Shown in pieces: positions 1 to 6,241 of a DNA stretch of 6,271 nucleotides. Both the position numbers and the translations under genes were made by a program. The stretch's first letter is position 1. Every line of letters starts with the position of its first letter. Source of the DNA: Planctomycetota bacterium (GTDB lineage Bacteria; Planctomycetota; Phycisphaerae; WQYP01; JAJZKY01). The stretch spans positions 1-6,271 of the forward strand of contig JAJZKY010000290.1 of assembly GCA_021803885.1 (NCBI GenBank). The letters run 5' to 3'. The notes below the pieces were generated by a model. The model had not been told where the DNA came from. It searched no databases and saw only the letters and a list, made by a program, of their open reading frames with translations.

Positions 1-858
1 GACGCCAACACCTACGCCCGCTGGGGTGTGGATTATCTCAAATACGACTGGTGCAGCTACAGCCAGGAAGTACCAGCGCATCCGGATCTGGAACAATTCA
101 TCAAGCCATACCGGCTCATGGGCGAAGCGTTGCGAAAATCCGGACGCGATATATTTTTCAGTATGAGCCTATATTGGTATGGTATGGGACACGTCTGGAC
201 ATGGGGGGGCAAGTCTCCAGTATGGGGCAATAGCTATCGAATCAGTGCTGACATTAACGACTCCTGGGGAGCCGTGACCAGTAACGGCTTTAGCGCCGAC
301 GGCATGTTATTTCCGTTTGCCGGGCCGGGGCGTTGGAATGATCCGGATATGCTGGTGGTGGGCTGGGGATATTTTGAAGACGGCCCGCTGCATTGGACCA
401 AGCTTACCCCGCATGAACAGCTTACGCATATTACCCTGTGGTGCATGCTGGCGGCACCGCTGTTGTTGGGATGTGATCTGGAAAAACTCAATAAATTCAC
501 TGCGGACCTGATGACCAACACGGAGGTCCTGGCTGTTAATCAGGATGAATTGGGCGTGCAGGCCCAGAGAGTGGATCGGCAAGGGACCGTGGAGGTTTGG
601 GCGAGGCCATTATGGGATGGCACGGTTGCCGTAGCGGTGTTCAATCTTGGTACCGTTCCCAAAACCGTTACGATTCCCGCATGGGATATGCTGGACCCGG
701 TGCTGCGGCGTGGCGCGAAGCCGTTGCGGGGAAAGCAACATGTGCGGGACTTGTGGAAACGCAAAGACCTTGGCGCAAGGGCCACCTTCAAGGCCGGTAT
801 TCCCATGCACAGTGCCATCATGTTGAAGGTTGGCACGCTCGCTGTGGCCGACGATTGA
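1..858 (+). CDS. GH27 alpha-galactosidase, C-terminal part (5' end outside window)
   Basis: The reading frame is open from base 1, so the start codon lies upstream; 285 residues are visible, covering the second half of the barrel and the C-terminal beta-sandwich. Family GH27 retaining enzymes release terminal alpha-galactose (some members alpha-GalNAc). The catalytic nucleophile is Asp16 of the fragment in DYLKYDWC, and the acid/base is Asp84 in SADINDSW, which matches ADIDDSW around Asp231 of human alpha-galactosidase A. GRWNDPDMLVVG, WCMLAAPLLLGCDL and NQDELGVQ are further GH27 hallmarks. The tail from about residue 190, with VRDLWKRKDLG and a closing PMHSAIMLKV, is the usual sandwich domain. 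Any signal peptide cannot be seen. Oddity: the loop after the nucleophile strand reads FSMSLYWYGMG (residues 53-63) and lacks the Cys usually found there, so galactose versus GalNAc preference is uncertain. Family assignment is very secure; exact substrate is inferred. Confidence 0.95.
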   Translation, partial: DANTYARWGVDYLKYDWCSYSQEVPAHPDLEQFIKPYRLMGEALRKSGRDIFFSMSLYWYGMGHVWTWGGKSPVWGNSYRISADINDSWGAVTSNGFSADGMLFPFAGPGRWNDPDMLVVGWGYFEDGPLHWTKLTPHEQLTHITLWCMLAAPLLLGCDLEKLNKFTADLMTNTEVLAVNQDELGVQAQRVDRQGTVEVWARPLWDGTVAVAVFNLGTVPKTVTIPAWDMLDPVLRRGAKPLRGKQHVRDLWKRKDLGARATFKAGIPMHSAIMLKVGTLAVADD

Positions 859-863
859 AGGGA

Positions 864-884
864 ACGTCAGCGCGGTGCTGGCGT
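864..884 (+). other. Hairpin directly after the GH27 stop codon
   Basis: ACGTCAGC (864-871) can pair with GCTGGCGT (877-884) to give an 8-bp stem with one G-U pair and a 5-nt loop, starting 5 nt after the stop. No U-tract follows (next bases GTGCTTCC), so it is not a canonical intrinsic terminator. It could be a weak or factor-assisted terminator or a 3'-end stabilising structure. The pairing is seen in the sequence; the role is inference. Confidence 0.5.
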
Positions 885-888
885 GTGC

Positions 889-935
889 TTCCGGCATTTC
901 CCGACTCGGAGTGATTAATGGCCATCAGGCCGGAA
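889..935. repeat. Inverted repeat TTCCGGC...GCCGGAA in the first gap
   Basis: TTCCGGC (889-895) and GCCGGAA (929-935) are exact reverse complements of 7 bp separated by 33 nt. The loop itself holds small symmetries (ACTCGGAGT at 905-913 and ATGGCCAT at 918-925). It lies about 70 nt upstream of the beta-mannosidase start, so it could be an mRNA structure or an operator. No convincing promoter -35/-10 pair was found in the 859-1004 gap. A 7-bp match may also be chance. Confidence 0.35.
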
Positions 936-991
936 AATACAACAGTCGAGAATGGATCATTGTAAGTATTGTTTTTTCTGAGTTTGCCAAT

Positions 992-997
992 GGAAAG
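992..997 (+). promoter_or_regulatory. Shine-Dalgarno supporting the ATG at 1005
   Basis: GGAAAG lies 7 nt before the ATG at 1005, an ordinary spacing. The other in-frame candidates, TTG at 969 and ATG at 990, have no purine-rich site in front of them, and starting there would only lengthen the segment before the Tat motif. This decides the start of the beta-mannosidase. Confidence 0.6.
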
Positions 998-1004
998 TAA
1001 GGTT

Positions 1005-1085
1005 ATGGAATCACAAATAATAACGCGGCGGCGGATGCTGCAGGCGGCCGCCGGGGCGGGGGCGGCGCTGGCCTTGGCGGGTTGT
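1005..1085 (+). other. Tat lipoprotein signal peptide of the beta-mannosidase
   Basis: The N-terminus has a twin-arginine motif TRRRML (residues 7-12), an Ala/Gly/Leu-rich core (14-25) and a lipobox LAGC whose Cys27 is encoded at 1083-1085. This predicts export of the folded enzyme by Tat, lipidation of Cys27 and membrane anchoring. Residue +2 is Ser, which by the E. coli rule would favour the outer membrane; that rule may not hold in this host. Confidence 0.75.
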
Positions 1086-3596
1086 AGTTCGATGCCGCAA
1101 CTGGTGCCGGGGCGGCCAAACGCGCTGGCGGAACCGGTATCGACTTCGGGCCTGGCGCTCGATTTAACCGGGGACACTTGGACGATGCACGCGGATGGCC
1201 ACCCGGACCGGTATTCCGCCATTGTGCCAGGCACCACGTATACCGATTTGATGCGGGCCGGGAAAATTCTCGATCCTTATTACCGCGAGAATAATGGCAA
1301 AGTGCAGTGGGTGGCGAAAAAGAACTGGATTTACGAACGCGCCTTTGATGTTCCCGCGGAACTGTTGGCTAAGCCACACGTTGAGCTTAAGTGCCATGGA
1401 CTCGATACACTGACCACTATCTGGATTAACGGCAAAGAAATCGGCCGCAGCGACAACATGTTTCGCGCCTGGAGCTTTGATGTCAAACCGCACCTGAATT
1501 CCGGCCGCAACACCATTCGCATTAAGTTTGATACGCTGGAACCTTATGTGGAAAAGAACCGGGAAGCCTACCAAAAAGAATACGGCATTGATTTAAGCGA
1601 TGCCCGCTGCTGGGTGCGCAAGGCCCCCTACATGTGGGGTTGGGACTGGTGCCGGGCGGTGCTGACACAGGGGATATGGAAACCCCTTGAAATCCTCGGC
1701 TATGAGGCCCGGATTACAGATGTGGGGATTTTACAGCATCATCAGACCTCCGGCGCGGTCCGGCTGGATATTCAAACCACGGTGGACGGAGCCAATGCTG
1801 AGGCCAACGCCCATGTTCGCATGCGTGTGCTGTTCGGTGATGAAGTGGTGGCCACCACCTCGGCCCTAGTGACCGACAGTATCGCCAAGTGCCAGGTTAC
1901 AATATTGAATCCCCAACTCTGGTGGCCCAATGGCGTGGGCGAACATCCGCTGTATACCGTGGAAGCCCAACTGCTGGAATCCACTGGCAGCGTGGTGGAG
2001 ATACTGTCTTCCACGGCCACAGTGATGGATACGAAGCGTCGCCGCATCGGCCTGCGGAAAGTGGAGGTGCTGCCGCCGCGAGATGGCGTGGCGATGCACG
2101 TAGAGGTCAATGGCGTGCCGGTGTTTGTGAAAGGCGCGGATTGGATTCCCGCGGATAACATTCCCACGCGGGTCACGCCGGAGATTATTCGCTGGTACAT
2201 GGAAAAAGCCATTGACTGCAACTTCAATTTTATCCGGCTGTGGGGTGGCGGATATTATGAACAGGATGAGCTTTTTGATCTCTGTGATGAAATGGGCATT
2301 ATGCTGCAGTTTGAGTTCAAATTCGCCAATGATACGTATCCCGTCCGTGACCAGACATGGATGGATAATTTGCAGATGGAAATTGAGCAGCAGGTTTTGC
2401 GTTGCCGGAATCATCCATCGATTGTGATCTGGAGCGGGAACAATGAAATACAATATTTCAAAGGCTACAACCATCTGTTCCGCGAGGTCATTGGCGACAC
2501 GGTGCGTCGGTTGTTGCCGAGGGCGTTTTATGAAGTCGGCAGCGGTGCGGCCGGCAGCGGAGATATTCACACTTGGGAGGTCTGGTTTGGGATGAAGCCA
2601 TATAGCCAATATCGCACGGTAGAGGGATTTGTCACGGAATTCGGCATGCAGTCGTTTCCGGTGCCGCAAACAGTGCGTGCGTTTACCGATGCCGCAGATC
2701 GAACCAGCTTGAATACACCGGGAATGAAGTACCATGAAACTTCTTATTCCAGCCCCGGAGGCTTGGCGCGTATGGAACATTATGTCCATACCTATTTTGG
2801 CGGCAATGCGGAGGCCTTTGATTCCAAACTTTGGCTGACGCAGATTAATCAGGCCTACGGCATCCGCTATGGTGTGGAACATTGGCGGCGTGATATGCCG
2901 CGATCCATGGCCGCCACGATCTGGCAATACAATGACTGCTGGCCCGCACCCACCTGGTCCATGACCGATTACTATCGGCGATTCAAGGCCATTCAATATC
3001 AAAGCAAGCATTTTTTCGCTCCAATTCTGGTCAGCGGCATACCGGATCCGAAAACTGGCCGGGCGGAGCTTCACATCACCAGTGATCGTCAGAAAGATGT
3101 TTCCGGAGTTTTGCGCTGGTGGGTAACGGATTTGGCTGGTAAGGTGCTCAGGCACGGCGCGTTGGCAGTCGAGATTCTCGCCCGCACCAGTCGATTGGCG
3201 CATACGCTAGACCTTGCCGACCTCATCAGCAGCCACGGCCTGGCGAATCTATTGATCTGGCCGGAAGTGCGAGTAGGCAGCGTAGCGGTGGCGGAAAACG
3301 TATTATTCTTTGGCCGACCGGTGGAACTGAAACTCCATGAGCCGCAATTGGCGGCGCACGTCACTGGCTCTGGGCGCGATTATCATCTGCAAATAACCGC
3401 CAACGCCCCGGCACTGTGGGTCTGGACTAATGTAAACGATACGCCCGCCACGTATTCGGATAACTTTATAGCCCTGCGCCCCGGTCACACGGCACAAATT
3501 CATATTACACTTGATGCGGCCATGGCTCCTGCTGACTTTCAGCGGAAGCTGACCGTGCGTAGCGTGTATGACATCGCCCCGGACATGCGGGCGTGA
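1005..3596 (+). CDS. Exported GH2-type beta-mannosidase (Tat lipoprotein)
   Basis: This 863-residue protein resembles complete beta-mannosidases, which remove beta-1,4-mannose from the non-reducing end of mannan oligosaccharides or the N-glycan core. Order of domains: Tat lipoprotein signal (1-27); sugar-binding beta-sandwich (about 40-215, ending in WGWDWC at 211-216, where Asp214 matches the GWDW Asp that contacts the sugar); Ig-like domain containing LWWPNGVGEHPLY; TIM barrel from about 370 with FVKGADWIPADN (374-385) and RLWGGGYYE (411-419); then Ig-like C-terminal domains from about 700. The acid/base is Glu481 in WSGNNE and the nucleophile Glu545 in FVTEFG; IHTW (521-524) and WQYNDCWP are also typical. 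Oddity: the two catalytic Glu are only 64 residues apart, where characterised enzymes have about 90-97, so the active-site loops are shortened. The Cys in GWDWC replaces the more usual Gly. It lies 146 nt after the GH27 gene in the same direction, possibly in one transcript. The family is secure; the natural substrate is inferred. Confidence 0.93.
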   Translation: MESQIITRRRMLQAAAGAGAALALAGCSSMPQLVPGRPNALAEPVSTSGLALDLTGDTWTMHADGHPDRYSAIVPGTTYTDLMRAGKILDPYYRENNGKVQWVAKKNWIYERAFDVPAELLAKPHVELKCHGLDTLTTIWINGKEIGRSDNMFRAWSFDVKPHLNSGRNTIRIKFDTLEPYVEKNREAYQKEYGIDLSDARCWVRKAPYMWGWDWCRAVLTQGIWKPLEILGYEARITDVGILQHHQTSGAVRLDIQTTVDGANAEANAHVRMRVLFGDEVVATTSALVTDSIAKCQVTILNPQLWWPNGVGEHPLYTVEAQLLESTGSVVEILSSTATVMDTKRRRIGLRKVEVLPPRDGVAMHVEVNGVPVFVKGADWIPADNIPTRVTPEIIRWYMEKAIDCNFNFIRLWGGGYYEQDELFDLCDEMGIMLQFEFKFANDTYPVRDQTWMDNLQMEIEQQVLRCRNHPSIVIWSGNNEIQYFKGYNHLFREVIGDTVRRLLPRAFYEVGSGAAGSGDIHTWEVWFGMKPYSQYRTVEGFVTEFGMQSFPVPQTVRAFTDAADRTSLNTPGMKYHETSYSSPGGLARMEHYVHTYFGGNAEAFDSKLWLTQINQAYGIRYGVEHWRRDMPRSMAATIWQYNDCWPAPTWSMTDYYRRFKAIQYQSKHFFAPILVSGIPDPKTGRAELHITSDRQKDVSGVLRWWVTDLAGKVLRHGALAVEILARTSRLAHTLDLADLISSHGLANLLIWPEVRVGSVAVAENVLFFGRPVELKLHEPQLAAHVTGSGRDYHLQITANAPALWVWTNVNDTPATYSDNFIALRPGHTAQIHITLDAAMAPADFQRKLTVRSVYDIAPDMRA

Positions 3597-3610
3597 AATC
3601 CACTGCGATA

Positions 3611-3624
3611 GCGACCACGGTCGC
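3611..3624. repeat. Inverted repeat GCGACC-AC-GGTCGC in the second gap
   Basis: The arms are exact complements of 6 bp. As RNA it would fold as a 5-bp GC-rich stem with a CACG tetraloop. It begins 14 nt after the beta-mannosidase stop and has no U-tract, so it is not a canonical terminator. A role in mRNA processing or stability is possible but unproven. Confidence 0.4.
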
Positions 3625-3631
3625 ACGGAAT

Positions 3632-3660
3632 TTGACGGCCACACGGCCGGGGTTTGTCAA
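3632..3660. repeat. Nested inverted repeat between the GH2 and GH92 genes
   Basis: An inner hairpin CGGCC-ACAC-GGCCG (3636-3649) sits inside outer arms TTGAC (3632-3636) and GTCAA (3656-3660), sharing base 3636, with an asymmetric bulge on the 3' side. AGTTTTGTG follows, a weak T-rich stretch that falls short of a terminator tract. Together with the repeat at 3611-3624 it makes two adjacent stem-loops in a 134-nt gap. Function is inferred only. Confidence 0.4.
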
Positions 3661-3717
3661 GTTTTGTGATTGGCTTGCTCGCCCCACACAGCAGCCGGTG
3701 GACGGAATGGCAATTGT

Positions 3718-3724
3718 GAAAGGA
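3718..3724 (+). promoter_or_regulatory. Strong Shine-Dalgarno for the GH92 gene
   Basis: GAAAGGA lies 6 nt before the ATG at 3731. It favours this start over the in-frame ATG at 3707 (purines only 4 nt ahead) and the in-frame GTG at 3593 that overlaps the previous stop, and it places the Tat motif near the N-terminus as expected. Confidence 0.75.
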
Positions 3725-3730
3725 TTAAAT

Positions 3731-3805
3731 ATGCGTCGGAACTATCGTCAGATTCAGCGGCGGCAATTTCTAAAGCAGGTTGTTGCGGCTTCGGCCTCCG
3801 CGGCA
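3731..3805 (+). other. Tat signal peptide of the GH92 enzyme
   Basis: The N-terminus carries RRQFLK (residues 10-15, preceded by Gln rather than Ser/Thr) followed by a short, weakly hydrophobic stretch VVAASASAALV (17-27). No lipobox Cys is present, so cleavage after an Ala-x-Ala site near residues 22-25 and release into the periplasm or beyond is likely. The exact cleavage site is uncertain because the hydrophobic core is short. Confidence 0.65.
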
Positions 3806-6220
3806 CTCGTGCGGCCAACCGGCCGCCGGGCGATCGGTGGTTCCATTGCAGATTTACCTCGTGATGCCACGCCCACCGGGGCCATTGCTTCGGTGCGGCC
3901 CATGATCGGTACCGGGGGCTATGGGCGCACCTTTCCGGGGGCCATGGTTCCATTCGGGCTGGTGCAGCTTAGCCCCGATACGGCCGGACAGGCCCAGCCG
4001 CAGTGGTGGCGGCAGGGGCGAAATGTAATCGTATATCCGTGGGAACATTGTTCCGGGTACTTTTACCCTGACAACGTTATTCGCGGATTCAGCCACACCC
4101 ATATTTCCGGCACCGGTGTTCCGGCGCTGGGCGATGTAATGCTGATGCCCGGTACCGGGCCGGTGCGCTGGAATCCCGGCGGACCGGGTTGGCAGCATGA
4201 CGCCCAGGACCGACAGATTAGGACAGGCTCGGGGTGGGTTTCGCGTGCGCCGGGATACGCCTCGCGGTTTTCCCATCAGCACGAAACCGCCCGGCCCGGA
4301 TATTATCGCGTGCTGCTAAAGGATTCCGGCGTGATGGCTGAACTCACGGCCACCACTCGCTGCGGCGTGCACCGGTACACATTTCCAGAAGCTAAGCGGG
4401 GCCATCTCATTCTCGATCTGGTGCATACGCTCGATGCGTCGGTATATGAAGCCCAACTGAATATTGAAAATGCCACGACCATCAGCGGTTATCGCGGCAC
4501 GCACGGCTGGGCACCGGATCGACAGGTTTATTTTGTACTGGAGTTTTCGCAGCCCTTCGCAGCCTGCCAGGTGCAGAAGAACGGAAAGATTCAACCCGGA
4601 ACCATCGGATTGGTTTCAGACCCCAAACTAAAAGCAGCCTTTGATTTTTCAAACTCCACCAAGGTGCCACTGGTAGTCAAAGTGGGCATATCAGGCACCA
4701 GCATTGAAGGTGCCCGTAAGAATTTACAGGCGGAAATTCCCCATTGGGATTTTGACAAGGTAGCCACGCAGGCCGCTGAGCAATGGAATAACGCCTTGGG
4801 CGTGTTGGAAGCCCAACTGCCCACGCGGGAACTGAAGCAGACCTTCTATACCGCCGCCTACCACAGCATGATCGGGCCGACCACATTTAATGATGTGGAT
4901 GGCAAGTATCGTGGTGAAGATCATAAAAATCATCCCAATCCCGGCTTTACCAATTACACCACCATGTCCATATGGGATATTTATCGCGGTGAATTTCCTT
5001 TTATCATGTTGACTCAGCCACACCGAACCAATGACATGATCTCCACGCTACTGACGGATTATCAGCAACTCAACGCTCACGCCTTGCCGGTTTGGCCTTT
5101 ATGGGGAAACGAAACGTGGTGCATGACGGGCTTTCATGCTGTCGGCATGATTTTGGGGGCCTATACCCGCGGCTTCCGTGGTTATGACGTGGAAGCAGTG
5201 TACGCGGCCATGCGGGACACCGCTCTGTTGGGTGCCACCGCCAACGGCAGCCGGGAAATGCAGGCGGACTTCCGGCATTATGGTTATCTGCCCGCGGCAC
5301 CTCAAACGGCGGCGAAAACAGTTGGACACGAGGACCAAAAACAGGCGGTCTCCCGCAGCTTGGATTTTGCTTATGACTACTGGTGCGTCGGTGCTATGGC
5401 CGAGCTTTTGAATAAGAGAGAAGATGCCGCCATGTTTTATAAACTGGGGCAGAATTATAAGAATCTCTTTGATCCCAAAACCGGCTTTATGCGTGGCAAA
5501 ACCGCGGATGGTCAATGGCGGGAGGGGCCATTTCGGCTCTTCCATCCTAACGAAGAATATTGGGCGGACTATACCGAATCTGATGCTTGGCAGGCGACGT
5601 TCAATGTCATGCAGGATGTGCGGGGTTTGATTGATCTTTTTGGCGGCGATGCGCCATTTATCGCCAAACTCGATGCCCTGTTCACAGCGCCATCGCACAT
5701 TCGCAACTATGATGTGGATATTACCGGTATGGTCGGCCAAGACGCCCAAGGCAATGAACCCAGCAACCATATTCCCTATCTGTATTCCTTCGCCGGGGCG
5801 GCGTGGAAGACGCAATATTGGATTCGCAAAGTGCTGGCCCTCTACAACAACACGCCCAACGGTATTCCCGGCAATGATGACGTCGGCCAGCTTTCCAGTT
5901 GCTTTGCCATGGGAGCTTTGGGTTTTTATCCAGTCAACGCGGCTACGGGCGTGTACGTCATCGGCAGTCCGCTGATAAGCCGTGCAAAGATAAACAACCC
6001 GGCGACGAAAACAACATTTGCCATCATTGCCGAAAATAATTCGCCGCAGAATTGTTACATCCAAACCGCCCGGCTTAATGGAAGAGAACACACGCGGTCC
6101 TGGTTCACGCATGCCGATATTGTCGCCGGCGGAGAGTTGTATTTCCGGATGGGCCATAAGCCCAATAAGGAATGGGCCTCGGCCAAGGCGGATCGTCCGC
6201 CATCGGGACTTATACTATGA
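3731..6220 (+). CDS. Exported GH92-family alpha-mannosidase
   Basis: This 829-residue protein has the full GH92 layout. GH92 enzymes are calcium-dependent, inverting exo-alpha-mannosidases acting on N-glycans, yeast mannan and related glycans. After a Tat signal comes the N-terminal beta-sandwich (about 53-300) with GTGGYGRTFPGA, PFGLVQLSPD and GFSHTHISGTG. The (alpha/alpha)6 catalytic domain follows, with FNDVDGKYRG, SIWDIYR (Trp415-Asp416), GNETWCMTG (Glu461, the family's proposed acid), YTESDAWQ (616-620 region) and PGNDDVGQLSS (Asp716/Asp717, the family's catalytic base region). The end, with LNG, GGELYFRMG and PNKEW, is typical, so the gene is complete. Oddities: the usual TEGN(A/S)W reads TESDAW, and the Trp usually seen in GQMSAW is Cys724. 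It lies 134 nt after the beta-mannosidase in the same direction, and that gap is open in the GH92 frame. Linkage preference (alpha-1,2, 1,3, 1,4 or 1,6) cannot be read with confidence. Family assignment is secure. Confidence 0.94.
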   Translation: MRRNYRQIQRRQFLKQVVAASASAALVRPTGRRAIGGSIADLPRDATPTGAIASVRPMIGTGGYGRTFPGAMVPFGLVQLSPDTAGQAQPQWWRQGRNVIVYPWEHCSGYFYPDNVIRGFSHTHISGTGVPALGDVMLMPGTGPVRWNPGGPGWQHDAQDRQIRTGSGWVSRAPGYASRFSHQHETARPGYYRVLLKDSGVMAELTATTRCGVHRYTFPEAKRGHLILDLVHTLDASVYEAQLNIENATTISGYRGTHGWAPDRQVYFVLEFSQPFAACQVQKNGKIQPGTIGLVSDPKLKAAFDFSNSTKVPLVVKVGISGTSIEGARKNLQAEIPHWDFDKVATQAAEQWNNALGVLEAQLPTRELKQTFYTAAYHSMIGPTTFNDVDGKYRGEDHKNHPNPGFTNYTTMSIWDIYRGEFPFIMLTQPHRTNDMISTLLTDYQQLNAHALPVWPLWGNETWCMTGFHAVGMILGAYTRGFRGYDVEAVYAAMRDTALLGATANGSREMQADFRHYGYLPAAPQTAAKTVGHEDQKQAVSRSLDFAYDYWCVGAMAELLNKREDAAMFYKLGQNYKNLFDPKTGFMRGKTADGQWREGPFRLFHPNEEYWADYTESDAWQATFNVMQDVRGLIDLFGGDAPFIAKLDALFTAPSHIRNYDVDITGMVGQDAQGNEPSNHIPYLYSFAGAAWKTQYWIRKVLALYNNTPNGIPGNDDVGQLSSCFAMGALGFYPVNAATGVYVIGSPLISRAKINNPATKTTFAIIAENNSPQNCYIQTARLNGREHTRSWFTHADIVAGGELYFRMGHKPNKEWASAKADRPPSGLIL

Positions 6221-6241
6221 CCAATGAGCGATGACCAATGA
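6214..6241. repeat. Four-unit heptamer repeat NNNATGA overlapping the GH92 stop
   Basis: Four contiguous 7-bp units end in ATGA: actATGA (6214-6220), ccaATGA (6221-6227), gcgATGA (6228-6234) and ccaATGA (6235-6241). Within this, the 11-mer ATGACCAATGA occurs exactly twice (6217-6227 and 6231-6241). The first unit contains the GH92 stop codon. On the minus strand the units read TCATNNN. The remaining 30 bases (6242-6271) show no gene, hairpin or further unit. The repeat is visible directly; its nature as a genome-wide family is not testable here. Confidence 0.7.

Noticed and set aside
969..1004. Upstream starts for the beta-mannosidase (TTG at 969, ATG at 990)
   Set aside because: Neither has a purine-rich site in front; ATG at 1005 has GGAAAG at 7 nt and gives a compact Tat lipoprotein signal.
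969..1004. A T-run (GTTTTTTC at 971-978) as a terminator tail for the GH27 gene
   Set aside because: No stem lies immediately upstream of it; the nearest inverted repeat ends about 35 nt earlier.
1866..3203. A 445-codon open frame on the minus strand inside the beta-mannosidase gene
   Set aside because: Its translation shows no recognisable domain or consistent fold pattern, and it lies wholly opposite a gene with clear GH2 motifs. Long antisense frames are common opposite GC-rich coding sequence.
3654..3682. A TTGTCA box (3654-3659) as a possible -35 for a separate GH92 promoter
   Set aside because: No -10-like hexamer is found at 16-18 nt spacing, and the box is part of the inverted repeat arm.
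4147..4160. A perfect 14-bp palindrome, GCCCGGTACCGGGC
   Set aside because: It lies inside the GH92 coding region (encoding part of MPGTGP), and one such palindrome in about 6 kb of GC-rich DNA is close to chance expectation.
1962..4819. The 12-mer GAAGCCCAACTG occurs three times (1962, 4448, 4808)
   Set aside because: All three copies are in frame and encode Glu-Ala-Gln-Leu in unrelated contexts; shared codon preference explains them better than a functional repeat.
5099..6157. A 352-codon open frame on the minus strand inside the GH92 gene
   Set aside because: Same reasoning: no domain, no ribosome binding site of note, and fully explained as the shadow of the GH92 frame.
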